A stretch of DNA of 13,601 nucleotides. Source: Myxococcales bacterium. Its GTDB lineage: Bacteria; Myxococcota_A; UBA9160; JALSIO01. The translations under genes and the position numbers were made by a program. This document shows positions 1 to 8,571 of this stretch, in pieces. The stretch spans positions 1 to 13,601 of the forward strand of contig JALSIO010000597.1 of assembly GCA_026989995.1 (NCBI GenBank), given 5' to 3'. The stretch's first letter is position 1. The number at the start of each line of letters is the position of its first letter. The notes beneath the pieces are model-generated. The model was not told where the DNA came from and searched no databases. It worked only from the letters and a program-made list of their open reading frames with translations.

Positions 1-618
1 GTCCACGGTGACCGCGCGGCGCGGCGCCACGCGGGAAGTCACCTGCCGGGCGATCTGCTCCTGCTCCCGGAGGTTCACCACCTCCCGGACGCGCTTGCGC
101 TCGCGCCCGCGGCCGGGCGGCTGGGGACGCTGCTCCGCCTCGCCCTCCCGACGCGGCGCCGGGGCCGGCTGGGGGGCCCCGGTCGCGACCGCGGGGGCGG
201 GCTCGGGCGCCGGTTCGGGCTCCGGCGTCGGCTCGGGAGCCTCCTCCGCTGCGGGCTGCGGGGCCGCCTCCTCCGCCGGCTCGGCCTCCTCGGCCGGGAC
301 GGCCGCCACCTCCGCGACGGGCTCGGGGATCGCCTCGGCCGCGGGTGCCGGCTCGGGCTCGGGCGGCGGCGGCTCGGCCACCACCCGGCGGCGGCGGCGG
401 ATCACCGCAGCGCCGCCGCTCCGCTCCACGCGCCGCTCGACGACGTCCGCGCGCGGCGACCGGGCGCCGAGCTTCTGCCGGAGCTCCTCGGCCTGCTCCT
501 CGGTCAGGCGGACCATCGGGTTTTCCAACTCGAACCCCGCCGCCCTGGCCTTCTCGACCAGCTCGGTCCGCTCGATCCCGAGCTCCTCCGCGATCTTGTA
601 CGCCCTGATCATCGCCAT
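1..618 (-). CDS. infB: Translation initiation factor IF-2, N-terminal part (cut by window edge)
   Basis: IF-2 is the GTPase that brings initiator tRNA to the 30S subunit and promotes 70S joining; it acts in the cytoplasm. Only the first 206 codons are present. Residues about 3-52 form an IF2_N-type helical domain (IRAYKIAEELGIE..., then a Leu/Glu-rich helix). A basic segment with the VIRRRRR motif follows, as seen in deltaproteobacterial IF-2 proteins, and then a long low-complexity Pro/Glu/Ala linker. The G domain lies beyond the left edge. Two in-frame ATGs occur at 618 and 612. I chose 618 because an AGGA box (630-627) sits 8 nt upstream, overlapping the nusA stop. The nusA stop is only 10 nt away, so the genes are cotranscribed. 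No ylxR or ribosomal L7Ae-like gene lies between nusA and infB. Identity rests on the N-terminal domain plus operon context and is strong. Confidence 0.93.
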   Translation of the reverse strand, partial: MAMIRAYKIAEELGIERTELVEKARAAGFELENPMVRLTEEQAEELRQKLGARSPRADVVERRVERSGGAAVIRRRRRVVAEPPPPEPEPAPAAEAIPEPVAEVAAVPAEEAEPAEEAAPQPAAEEAPEPTPEPEPAPEPAPAVATGAPQPAPAPRREGEAEQRPQPPGRGRERKRVREVVNLREQEQIARQVTSRVAPRRAVTVD

Positions 619-628
619 CCGATCGATC

Positions 629-2035
629 CTAGCCCTCACCGCCGCGCGGCGCGCTCTCCGGCGCCGTCTCCGGGGCCGAGGCCGGGGTGGGCGGGGCCTC
701 TCCCTCGGGCAGGGCCGACGCCGCCGCCGCTTCGGCCTCCGCCCGGCGGGCGGCCTCGGCAGCCGCCGCCTCCTCCGCGGCCCGCCGTTCCTCCTCCTCG
801 CGCTGGACGTCCGCGAGCTCGGCCGCCCGGGCGCGGATCGCCTCGGCGCCCGCCTTGTCGATGCCGGGCAGCTGGAAGAGCAGCTCGGGCGGACAGTTCG
901 CGAGGTCCTCGAGCGAGGTGATGCCCTGCTGCAGCAGGATCTCCGCCTCCGGCTCGCCACAGCCCTCGACCACCGAGACCGCCTCCGCCAGCCACCGGGC
1001 GACCTCGCGCATCCTGGACTCGCTCTTGATGTCGATCTTCCAACCGGTGAGCTGGGAGGCGAGACGCACGTTCTGGCCCCGCCGGCCGATGGCGAGGGAG
1101 AGCTGGTCGTCGGGGACGATCACGTCCATCGAGCGCGCAGCCTCGTCGATGATCACCTTCGAGACCTGCGCCGGCGACAGGGCGCTGCACACGTAACGGG
1201 CGGGATCCGGATGCCACGGAACGATATCGATCCGCTCGCCCCGGAGCTCCTGCACCACCGCCTGGACGCGGCTGCCCTTCATGCCCACGCAGGCCCCCAC
1301 CGGATCGACATCGCTGTCGCGCGAGGCCACGGCGACCTTCGAGCGCCCCCCGGGCTCCCGCGCAGCCGCCTCGATGGTGACGATGCCCTCGTAGATCTCC
1401 GGCACCTCCTGCTCGAAGAGCTTCTTCAGGAAGTCGATGGACGCGCGCGAGAGGACGATCTGGGGCCCCTTCGCCGCCCGGTTCACGTCGAGCACGTAGG
1501 CGCGGATCCGGTCGTTCGGGCGGTAGTTCTCGCGGGGGACCTGCTCCCGCGGCGGAAGCACCGCCTCCGCGCGGCCGAGATCGACGATGAGCGCGCCCTT
1601 CTCGAAGCGGCGGACGATGCCGTTGACGATCTCGCCCTTCCGGTCCTTGTACTCCTCGTAGACGAGCTCGCGCTCGGCGTCCCGCACCCGCTGGATGATC
1701 ACCTGCTTCGCCGCCTGCGCCGCGATCCGGCCGAGGTCCGAGGTGTCGAGCTTGACGCCGATCTCGTCCCCCGGCTGGACCTCCGGGTCGAGCCGGCGCG
1801 CCTCCTCGAGGGAGATCTGGGTCTCGGGGTCGGTGGCCTCCTCCACCACCTCCCGGAACTCGAAGAGCTCGACCTCGCCGAGCTCCTCGTTGAAGCGCGC
1901 CTCGATCTCCCGCTCCGGGCCGTACTTGCGGCGAGCCGCCTGGAGCATGGCCTCCTCGAGCGCGCCCACGATGATGGAGCGGTCGACACCCTTGTCCCGG
2001 GCGATCTGGTCGATCTCGCGTTTCAGACCCTGCAT
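629..2035 (-). CDS. nusA: Transcription termination/antitermination factor NusA
   Basis: NusA binds RNA polymerase and nascent RNA, promotes pausing and intrinsic termination, and takes part in antitermination complexes. The 468-residue product shows the family order: an RNAP-binding N-terminal domain (about 1-127), an S1 domain (about 129-198), KH1 with its GMKG loop near residue 250, KH2 with a GRRG loop near 316, and one helix-hairpin-helix-like unit (about 360-410, with ITSLEDL and LPGIDKAGA). The last 58 or so residues are an Ala/Glu-rich helical stretch followed by a Pro/Ala tail; this is disordered-looking and specific to this lineage. The length lies between the short Bacillus form and the longer E. 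coli form with two C-terminal repeats. The ATG at 2035 has a strong GAGGGAG ribosome-binding site a few bases upstream. rimP ends 24 nt upstream and infB starts 10 nt downstream. Confidence 0.97.
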   Translation of the reverse strand: MQGLKREIDQIARDKGVDRSIIVGALEEAMLQAARRKYGPEREIEARFNEELGEVELFEFREVVEEATDPETQISLEEARRLDPEVQPGDEIGVKLDTSDLGRIAAQAAKQVIIQRVRDAERELVYEEYKDRKGEIVNGIVRRFEKGALIVDLGRAEAVLPPREQVPRENYRPNDRIRAYVLDVNRAAKGPQIVLSRASIDFLKKLFEQEVPEIYEGIVTIEAAAREPGGRSKVAVASRDSDVDPVGACVGMKGSRVQAVVQELRGERIDIVPWHPDPARYVCSALSPAQVSKVIIDEAARSMDVIVPDDQLSLAIGRRGQNVRLASQLTGWKIDIKSESRMREVARWLAEAVSVVEGCGEPEAEILLQQGITSLEDLANCPPELLFQLPGIDKAGAEAIRARAAELADVQREEEERRAAEEAAAAEAARRAEAEAAAASALPEGEAPPTPASAPETAPESAPRGGEG

Positions 2036-2059
2036 GGTCGGCTCCCTCGCGGCAGGCCC

Positions 2060-2548
2060 CTAGCGGGCGAAGTCCGCGCGGCTGAACTCGTAGACGGCGC
2101 GGGCACGCGCGATCTCGGCGAAGGGAATCACCACCTGCCGCCCGTCGGCCTCGAGCACCACCTGCTCGCCGTCGAATCGCAGCACCCGGCCCTGGAAGCG
2201 CCGCTGCCCTTCCACCGCATGGCGTGTCTCGAGCTTGACCTTCCGGCCCACGGCCGCCTCGAAATCCTTCTCGCGCCCGAGGACCCGGTCGAGCCCCGGC
2301 GACGACACCTCGAGCTGGTAGGAGCGCCCGAGCGCTCCCCAGCCGTCGAGCACCGCCTCGACCTCCCGGGAGAGCGCGGCCAGGCGCTCCACCGGAACGC
2401 GCCCGTCCCCCGCCGGCCGGTCCACCGTGATCCGCAGCAGGGGCCGTCCCCGCCCGCCGCGAAGCACGGCGTCGACGAGCTCGAGCCCGTGATCCTCGAT
2501 CACGGGTTCGATGCGCGTGCGGAGCTCCTCCGGGATGTCCCGATACAC
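2060..2548 (-). CDS. rimP: Ribosome maturation factor RimP
   Basis: RimP is a cytoplasmic factor for late 30S subunit maturation and usually heads the nusA operon. The 162-residue product has the alpha/beta N-terminal domain (EPVIEDHGLELVD near residue 13, then LLRITVDRP; SSPGLDR near 87 lies at the domain junction) and the C-terminal SH3-like barrel (KVKLETR... RFQGRVLRFDGEQVVLE). The frame stays open upstream to an ATG at 2944, but that extension is Pro/Arg/Gly-rich, shows no family similarity and reads through a terminator and tandem repeats, so I reject it. The GTG at 2548 gives 12 residues before the conserved EPV, as in E. coli RimP. Its ribosome-binding site is poor: GGGAG at 2569-2565 is 16 nt away. 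A second in-frame GTG at 2596 lies inside the hairpin and is less likely. The stop is 24 nt before nusA. Confidence 0.93.
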   Translation of the reverse strand: MYRDIPEELRTRIEPVIEDHGLELVDAVLRGGRGRPLLRITVDRPAGDGRVPVERLAALSREVEAVLDGWGALGRSYQLEVSSPGLDRVLGREKDFEAAVGRKVKLETRHAVEGQRRFQGRVLRFDGEQVVLEADGRQVVIPFAEIARARAVYEFSRADFAR

Positions 2549-2569
2549 GGCGCGCGAACGCCAGCTCCC

Positions 2570-2598
2570 AAAAAAAAGAGTGGACGTGGCGTCCACTC
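2570..2598 (-). terminator. Rho-independent terminator/attenuator immediately before rimP
   Basis: Read on the minus strand, a perfect 9-bp stem (arms GAGTGGACG and CGTCCACTC) closes a 3-nt CCA loop and is followed directly by eight T residues (2577-2570). A homopolymer run of this length stands out in DNA this GC-rich. The T-run ends 21 nt before the rimP GTG, so transcription must read through it to express rimP, nusA and infB. This makes it a leader attenuator rather than a simple end-of-operon terminator, although it could also stop read-through from pyrD. In Bacillus subtilis a NusA-dependent terminator in the same operon's leader gives NusA autoregulation; the same logic is possible here but not shown. 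Confidence 0.85.
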
Positions 2599-2771
2599 GA
2601 TCACCGGCCGGGTGGCCCCCGAACCTTCGCCCGGAACGCCGCCCGCCGCCACCTCGCCGGGCCCCGCAGGCCCCGGCGCCGGGCCGCGCGGAGACGGCAA
2701 CCCGTTCGGAGCTCGAGTTCGCCCCCTTCCGGGAACGACCCGTCCGGCCGGGAATCCGCCCGGGGCCGGCC

Positions 2772-2827
2772 AGCTCGGTCGACCCGACCAGCCCGACCCG
2801 ACGAGCCCGACCCGGTCGACTCGACCC
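2772..2827 (-). repeat. Tandem 14-bp repeat, four degenerate copies, in the rimP leader
   Basis: On the minus strand four adjacent 14-bp units each begin with GGGTCG: 2827-2814 (GGGTCGAGTCGACC), 2813-2800 (GGGTCGGGCTCGTC), 2799-2786 (GGGTCGGGCTGGTC) and 2785-2772 (GGGTCGACCGAGCT). The two middle copies differ at one base. A related partial unit (2840-2828) precedes them. The units contain short self-complementary pieces such as GGTCGACC, so the RNA could fold in several ways. The repeat may be a protein- or RNA-binding array, or just slippage-prone spacer. Confidence 0.7.
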
Positions 2828-2953
2828 GGTCCGCTCGACCGGCCCGGCCGCTCCGGCCACCGCGGCCACGATGCCCGGAGAGCCTGGCCCGGAACTCCCG
2901 ACCTGCACGAGAAGCCGGGGCCCCCGCGCACGAGCAGGGCGCAATGCGGACCC

Positions 2954-2982
2954 AACCTATCCGAATCATTGGAGATCGGCAA
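2954..2982 (-). promoter_or_regulatory. Candidate sigma-70 type promoter for rimP-nusA-infB
   Basis: On the minus strand, TTGCCG (2982-2977, 4 of 6 matches to the -35 consensus) is separated by exactly 17 nt from TAGGTT (2959-2954, 3 of 6 matches to the -10, with the important first T, A and last T kept). This is the least GC-rich patch in the region. Transcription would start near 2946, giving a leader of about 400 nt. The spacing and -35 match those of the candidate ntrY promoter at 8499-8527. Without start-site data this remains a prediction. Confidence 0.45.
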
Positions 2983-3016
2983 GAAACGCGCGGCCCGCCC
3001 GACGGGCCCGGGCCGC
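2981..3016 (-). terminator. Probable terminator hairpin after pyrD
   Basis: Starting 14 nt after the pyrD stop, on the minus strand, 8-bp arms GCGGCCCG (3016-3009) and CGGGCCGC (2997-2990) enclose an 11-nt loop that can pair further internally. Three bases later comes a short T-rich run, TTTCTT (2986-2981). A 14-bp perfect palindrome (3013-3026) overlaps the first arm and may form a competing fold. The T-run is short, so this is weaker than the terminator before rimP, but its position right after pyrD and just before a candidate promoter is what an operon boundary should look like. Confidence 0.45.
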
Positions 3017-3030
3017 CCCGGGGCGGAGGC

Positions 3031-3957
3031 TTACCCCGCGGGGAGCTCGATCCCCCCGACGAGCTCCCGGACGGAGGCCACCCCGGCTCGCCGGCAGTAT
3101 TCGGCGATGCCCTCGACCACGCGGAGCGCGGCGGCGGGATCGAGGTAGTTGGCGGTCCCCACCTGCACGGCGGTGGCGCCGCAGAGCAGGAACTTCACCG
3201 CGTCCTCGCCGGTCTCGATGCCCCCGATCCCGCACACCGGGATGGAGACGGCGCGGGCCGCCTGGAAGACCATCCGCAGCGCCACCGGGCGGATGGCGGG
3301 GCCGGAGAGGCCCCCGAGCACGTTGCGGAGCACCGGACGCCGGGTCTCCACGTCCACGTCGAGGGCCTGCAGGGTGTTGATCAGGGCGATGGCGTCGGCA
3401 CCCTCGCCCTCACACACCTGCGCCATGCGGGCGATGTCCGTGACGTTGGGGGAGAGCTTCACGAGGAGCGGCAGCCGCGTCGCCCGCCTGACCTCCCGCA
3501 CGAGGCGGGCGAGATGCCCCGGGTCCTGCCCGAATTCGATGCCGCCGGCCTTCACGTGGGGACACGACGCGTTGATCTCGAGGCCCGCCACCCGGTCGCA
3601 CTCGGACAGCCGCTCGGCCACGGCCCGGTACTCCCCGATCTCGGTCCCGAAGAGGCTCGCGATCACCGGAACGCCGTCCGGCAGCGCGGGCAGCTTCTCC
3701 TCCAGGAAGGCGTCGACGCCCACGTTCTCGAGGCCGATGGCGTTGAGCATGCCGGCCGGGGTCTCGGCGATCCGGCGGGGGAGGTTCCCGTGCCGGGGTC
3801 GGAGGGTCAGGCTCTTGCTCACGATCCCCCCGATCCGCCGCAGGTCGATCCAGGGGGCGAGCTCGGTCCCGTACCCGAAGGTCCCGGAGGCGGTGAGCAC
3901 CGGGTTGCGCAGCGCGATCCCGCCGAGGTCGACGGCCAGATCGGGAGGGGAGCTCAT
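3031..3957 (-). CDS. pyrD: Dihydroorotate dehydrogenase, catalytic subunit (class 1B, PyrD/PyrDB)
   Basis: This FMN enzyme oxidises dihydroorotate to orotate, the fourth step of pyrimidine synthesis; the class 1B form works with PyrK to pass electrons to NAD+. The 308-residue product has the family's (beta/alpha)8 signatures: PVLTASGTFGYG near the N-terminus, SKSLTLRPRHGN, MLNAIGLEN, the active-site loop with Asn129 and catalytic Cys132 (NASCPHVKAGG), PLLVKLSPNV, and the C-terminal FMN phosphate-binding segments GIGGIETGEDAVKFLLCGA and AVQVGT. Cys rather than Ser at the catalytic base fits class 1. The residue two after Cys is His where Asn is usual in the enzymes I know. The ATG at 3957 overlaps the pyrK stop in an ATGA junction, so translation is coupled. 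An upstream in-frame ATG (4011) would run into pyrK and adds only Arg-rich sequence, so I reject it. Confidence 0.96.
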   Translation of the reverse strand: MSSPPDLAVDLGGIALRNPVLTASGTFGYGTELAPWIDLRRIGGIVSKSLTLRPRHGNLPRRIAETPAGMLNAIGLENVGVDAFLEEKLPALPDGVPVIASLFGTEIGEYRAVAERLSECDRVAGLEINASCPHVKAGGIEFGQDPGHLARLVREVRRATRLPLLVKLSPNVTDIARMAQVCEGEGADAIALINTLQALDVDVETRRPVLRNVLGGLSGPAIRPVALRMVFQAARAVSIPVCGIGGIETGEDAVKFLLCGATAVQVGTANYLDPAAALRVVEGIAEYCRRAGVASVRELVGGIELPAG

Positions 3958-4761
3958 GCCATCCGATCCCAGTCGACTGCCGCCGCGTCGAAGACCGGCC
4001 CGTCGCGACACACGAGCGCGAAGCCCCCGCCCCGAAGGGGGGCAGCGCAGCCGAGGCAGACGCCGAAGCCGCAGGCCATGGGATTCTCGAGGGAGGCCCG
4101 GACCGGCCGGCCCGCCGCGGCGGCGCGCTCGGCGGCCACGCGCATCATGGGCGTGGGCCCGCAGGCGTACACCGCGGCCCCGGGCGCGCGCGCGAGGGCA
4201 TCGGGCAGAAGCGCCGTCACCCGCCCCCGACGCCCCCGGCTGCCGTCCTCGGTCGCCACGTGGAGCGCGAGATCGAGGGCTTCGAAGTCCCCGAGGCCCA
4301 TCAGCTCCGACTCCGCCCGGGCCCCGAGGAGCACCTCGACCGGGCCGCGCGCGGCGGCCCGCCGCGCCAGCTCGAGCAGCGAGGCGATGCCGGTGCCCCC
4401 GCCGACGAGGATCGCCCCCTCGCCTTCCGCCGGAAGCGGAAAGCCCCGGCCGAGCGGGCCCACGAGCCCGAGCACCTCGCCCTCGCGGGCCGCGGCGAGA
4501 GCGGCCGTCCCCCGCCCGTGCACCTTGTAGAGGATCTCGACCACCGGATCCGGTGCCCCCTCCCCCTCGCAGCGGTAGATCGCCATCGGGCGGGGCAGGA
4601 GGGGATCCCGGGACGGGGTCAGCGGGCCCGGCGAGAGCATCGCGAACTGGCCCGGGGAGAAGCCGCCGAAGCCCGGGACGGCGAGCCGGAGGCGGAGATG
4701 CGAGGGGCCCTCGCGCCGGTTTTCGAGCACCCGGGCGCGGGCCCGAAGGGGCTCCCCCGGC

Positions 4762-4772
<11 letters not shown>
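3954..4772 (-). CDS. pyrK: Dihydroorotate dehydrogenase electron-transfer subunit (PyrK)
   Basis: PyrK carries FAD and a [2Fe-2S] cluster and moves electrons from PyrD's FMN to NAD+. From a GTG at 4772 the product is 272 residues, normal for the family. It has a ferredoxin-reductase-like FAD domain (FSPGQFAML near 38-46, RPMAIY at 61-66), a nucleotide-binding domain (GGGTG at 124-128, YACGPTPMM), and a C-terminal cluster with Cys234, Cys239, Cys242 and Cys255 (spacing C-x4-C-x2-C-x12-C) as in PyrK. The GTG has GAGG six nt upstream and overlaps the end of ntrX by 11 nt. A longer frame from an ATG at 4907 only adds Arg/Ser-rich shadow sequence of ntrX. pyrD follows with a 4-nt overlap, so the two subunits should be made in equal amounts. 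Confidence 0.95.
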
Positions 4773-6113
<1,341 letters not shown>

Positions 6114-6117
<4 letters not shown>

Positions 6118-8423
6118 CGCGGATCCACCCCCCGAACCGGAAGCTCGATCACGAGCCGCGTGCCACGCGGGCGGTTGTCGAGGACCCGGATGTGCCCCTG
6201 GTGGTTGGCGACGATGCGCGAGACGATGGCGAGGCCCAGCCCCGTGCCCTCACGCTTGGTCGAGAAGTACGGCTCGAAGATGCGCCGCCGGTAGGAGGCG
6301 GGAATCCCGCACCCGTCGTCGGCCACCTCGATGCGCGCGCTCGCCTGGGTCGGGTCCCATACGCTGCGGAGCTCGATGTGTCCCGGGCCGCTCGCGGGCT
6401 CCGCGCGGCGCCGCTCGGCCACCGCCGCCGCGGCGTTCTCGAGCAGGTTGACGAGAACCCGGCGCATCTGGTCCCGATCCACCTCCACGCGCGGCAGCTC
6501 CGGGTCGAGGTGGGTCGCGATCTCCACGCCGTCGGTCTCGGCATAGCCGGCAGCGGCCTCCTCGAGCAGCGTGTTCAGGTCCTCCGGGCGCGGACGGGCT
6601 GCGGGGAGCCGCGCGAAGTTGCTGAACTCGCTCACGAGAACCTTCAGGGTCTCGACCTGGGTCGCGATGGCGTCCACGCATTCGTCGAAGACGCGCAGGG
6701 CCTCGTCGTCGGAGGCCAACCGCCCTCGGAAGCGCCGGCGCAGTCGCTGCGCGGAGAGCTGGATCGGGGTCAGCGGGTTCTTGATCTCGTGGGCGATGCG
6801 CCGGGCCACCTCCCGCCAGGCCGCCATGCGCTGGGCCCGGACGAGCTGCGTATAGTCGTCGAGCACGATCACCGTGCCGAGCGGGCGGCGCTCCTCGTCC
6901 TTGAGGAGCGTCAGGGTGACGAGCAGGGTGAGCACGTCCTCGCCCTGGGCCACCTGCACCTGTCGGCGCAGGCTCTCCCGGACGCCCACCCGGAGCTCCC
7001 GGGAAAGCTCGCCGAGCACCTCGAGGAAGGCCGGGCGGGCGACCGCCTCTTCGAGCTTCTGGCCCACCACCCCCTCGCCCGGGGGAATCCCGAGCAGGCG
7101 CTGGGCCGGGGGGTTCACCGTGGCGATGCGCCCCTCGGCGTCGAGGGAGAGGACCGCGGCTCCGACGTTGCGGAGCACGGTCTCCATGTAGAGGCGCCGC
7201 TGCTCGAGCTCCTCGTGGGAGCGGGTGAGGCGGGTGCGCGTCTCCCGGAGATCCCGGGTCATGCGGTTGAACGACTCCACCAGGAATCCGATCTCGTCGT
7301 CCGACTGCGGCTCCACCTGCACGTCGAGGTTGCCGCGGGCGACCTCCGCGATGCCCTCGGCCAGGGCGCGGATGGGCCCGGTCACTCCCTTGGCGAGCCG
7401 GAAGCCGAGCCAGGTCGCCAGCAGCAGGACCACGAGGAAGGCCAGGAAGAGCTCGAGCTGGTAGGCAAAGCGGATGTGGCCGGCCGCGGGCTGGAGGTTC
7501 CGGTACTCGAGCAGGGCCGAGCGGATCTGGGCGACCTTGCGGGTGAGCGAGTAGGGAACGAAGTAGTTGACGACGATCACCCCCACGGTCTGGTCGGGCC
7601 GGACCGAGGAGGCGATGGGGACGGCCCCGCGGATCACGTCGCCGCTCCCGGCCGCCTCCACCCGGGTGGCCGTGCTGCCGCGAAGCGCGGCGCGCACGAA
7701 GTCGCTGTCCGCCCGGGTGAAATGGGCCGCCGGCACCTCCGGATTGATGGCACTCACGAGCTCCTCGCCCGTGGAGCTGAAGACCTCGACCACCCCGAGG
7801 TTGTACTCGCGCTGCTTCTCCTGGACGAAGGCCGCGAGCTCATCGAGGCGGTCCTCGCGCAGGAGACGCGCCGCGGTGACGTGCCGGGCGAGGTTTCGCG
7901 CGTAGAAGAGCGCGTTGGTCTCGGCGCTCTCGTAGTAGATGCCGGCGACCTGTCCGGCTTCGCCGAGGGCCCGCTCCACCTGGAGGCTGAACCAGGTGTC
8001 GATGGAGCGCGTGATGAAGGCGGAGGAGATCACGAAGAGCCCGACCGAGGTGAGGATCGCGATGCCGACGAAGGCGCTCACGAACTTGACGTTCAGGTGG
8101 GAGCCGAGGATCCCGTGCCGGCGCTCCCAGAGCAGCTTCCAGACGTTGCGGGCGATCAGGAAGAAGAGCAGCACGATCAGGGTGACCGTGACCAGGTTGA
8201 GCAGCAGGAAGAGCCCGGTGTCCCCCACCCCCTGGGTCAGCCCGGAAAGGGGGCGCAGGGCGACCAGCGCGGCGATGACCGCGAAGAGCACCACCGCGAG
8301 CGAGAGCTCCCGGCGCCGGCGTCGGCGTTCGGCCGGCGGAAGCGGGCCGAGACGGACCTCCACCTCCGGGGCGGATCCGGAGCGCCCCGGAGGGCGAGGG
8401 TGCTTTCGGCGGAAGGGAGCCAT
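6114..8423 (-). CDS. ntrY: NtrY-family membrane sensor histidine kinase
   Basis: A 769-residue inner-membrane sensor paired with the adjacent NtrX. A basic N-terminus precedes three hydrophobic helices (about 41-60, 70-92, 112-136). A periplasmic region of about 185 residues follows, then a fourth helix (about 322-345), HAMP (about 343-395), a coiled linker, PAS (about 420-520), HisKA with phospho-acceptor His545 in AHEIKNPLTPIQL, and an HATPase domain with the N box NLLENAAAAV, G1 DDGCGIP, F box FEPYFSTK and G2 GTGLGLAI. The length and the three-plus-one membrane layout match NtrY. The NtrYX pair is known in alphaproteobacteria and Neisseria for nitrogen and redox responses; the signal sensed here is unknown. 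The ATG at 8423 has only a weak ribosome-binding site (GAGG about 12 nt away). The stop overlaps ntrX by 4 nt. Confidence 0.93.
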
Positions 8424-8498
8424 GGGCAGGCTGAGCCTCGCGCGGGATCGGCGGGAGGGCGACCCCGTGGGGAGGGGGTCCGCAGCGCCCGGATCGGG

Positions 8499-8527
8499 AG
8501 GCTAGGGGGCGGCCCGGAACACGGCAA
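8499..8527 (-). promoter_or_regulatory. Candidate promoter for the ntrY-ntrX-pyrK-pyrD operon
   Basis: On the minus strand, TTGCCG (8527-8522) is followed after exactly 17 nt by TAGCCT (8504-8499). Transcription would start near 8492, leaving a leader of about 70 nt before the ntrY ATG. The -35 is identical to that of the candidate rimP promoter and the spacing is the same. The -10 is weak against the E. coli consensus (3 of 6), which is common in GC-rich genomes. The direct repeat at 8530-8550 lies immediately upstream, where an activator would bind. Confidence 0.4.
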
Positions 8528-8529
8528 GC

Positions 8530-8550
8530 GGCCTCTCAGGTGGCCTCTCA
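8530..8550. repeat. Direct repeat GGCCTCTCA with 12-bp period in the divergent region
   Basis: GGCCTCTCA occurs at 8530-8538 and again at 8542-8550. A flanking AAGCGG appears at 8526-8531 and 8550-8555. A spacing of 12 bp puts the two copies on nearly the same face of the helix. The repeat ends 21 bp before the proposed ATG of the giant gene and begins 3 bp upstream of the candidate ntrY -35, so a protein bound here could affect both genes. The regulatory role is inferred. Confidence 0.4.
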
Positions 8551-8558
8551 AGCGGCTC

Positions 8559-8563
8559 GGGAG
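8559..8563 (+). promoter_or_regulatory. Ribosome-binding site favouring the ATG at 8572
   Basis: GGGAG lies 8 nt before the ATG at 8572. The other in-frame ATG, at 8599, has only a GC-rich GGGCGG directly before it and no proper box. The frame is closed upstream by TAG at 8503-8505, so these two are the only ATG starts available. Confidence 0.5.
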
Positions 8564-8571
8564 CCGGGCCG

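Larger units (their letters stand above)
2549..2953 (-). other. Long untranslated leader of the rimP-nusA-infB operon
   Basis: This stretch of roughly 400 bases lies between the candidate promoter (2954-2982) and the rimP start, and I see no real gene in it. It holds four tandem 14-bp units (2772-2827) and ends in a perfect terminator hairpin (2570-2598). Reading frames cross it, but their products are Pro/Arg/Gly low complexity. I looked for a tRNA, because metY precedes rimP in E. coli, and found no T-loop or cloverleaf. The leader's length and its terminal hairpin point to attenuation; that role is inferred. Confidence 0.5.

Noticed and set aside
2549..2944. N-terminal extension of rimP from an ATG at 2944
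   Set aside because: It would translate through the terminator and the tandem repeat, is low complexity, and the GTG at 2548 gives the normal RimP length.
2600..2950. A possible tRNA upstream of rimP, as with metY in E. coli
   Set aside because: No T-loop, anticodon arm or acceptor pairing could be found on either strand.
8..3148. A 1046-codon plus-strand open frame antisense to infB, nusA and rimP
   Set aside because: The minus-strand genes under it are clear conserved proteins; this frame is a composition artefact.
8461..8480. Inverted repeat GACCCC...GGGGTC in the divergent region
   Set aside because: Only 6 bp with an 8-nt loop, within G-rich sequence where such matches are expected by chance, and no T-run.
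8424..8571. A sigma-54 (-24/-12) promoter for ntrY or the TPR gene
   Set aside because: No TGGC...TTGC pair with the right 24/12 spacing was seen, although NtrX has an intact sigma-54 contact loop.
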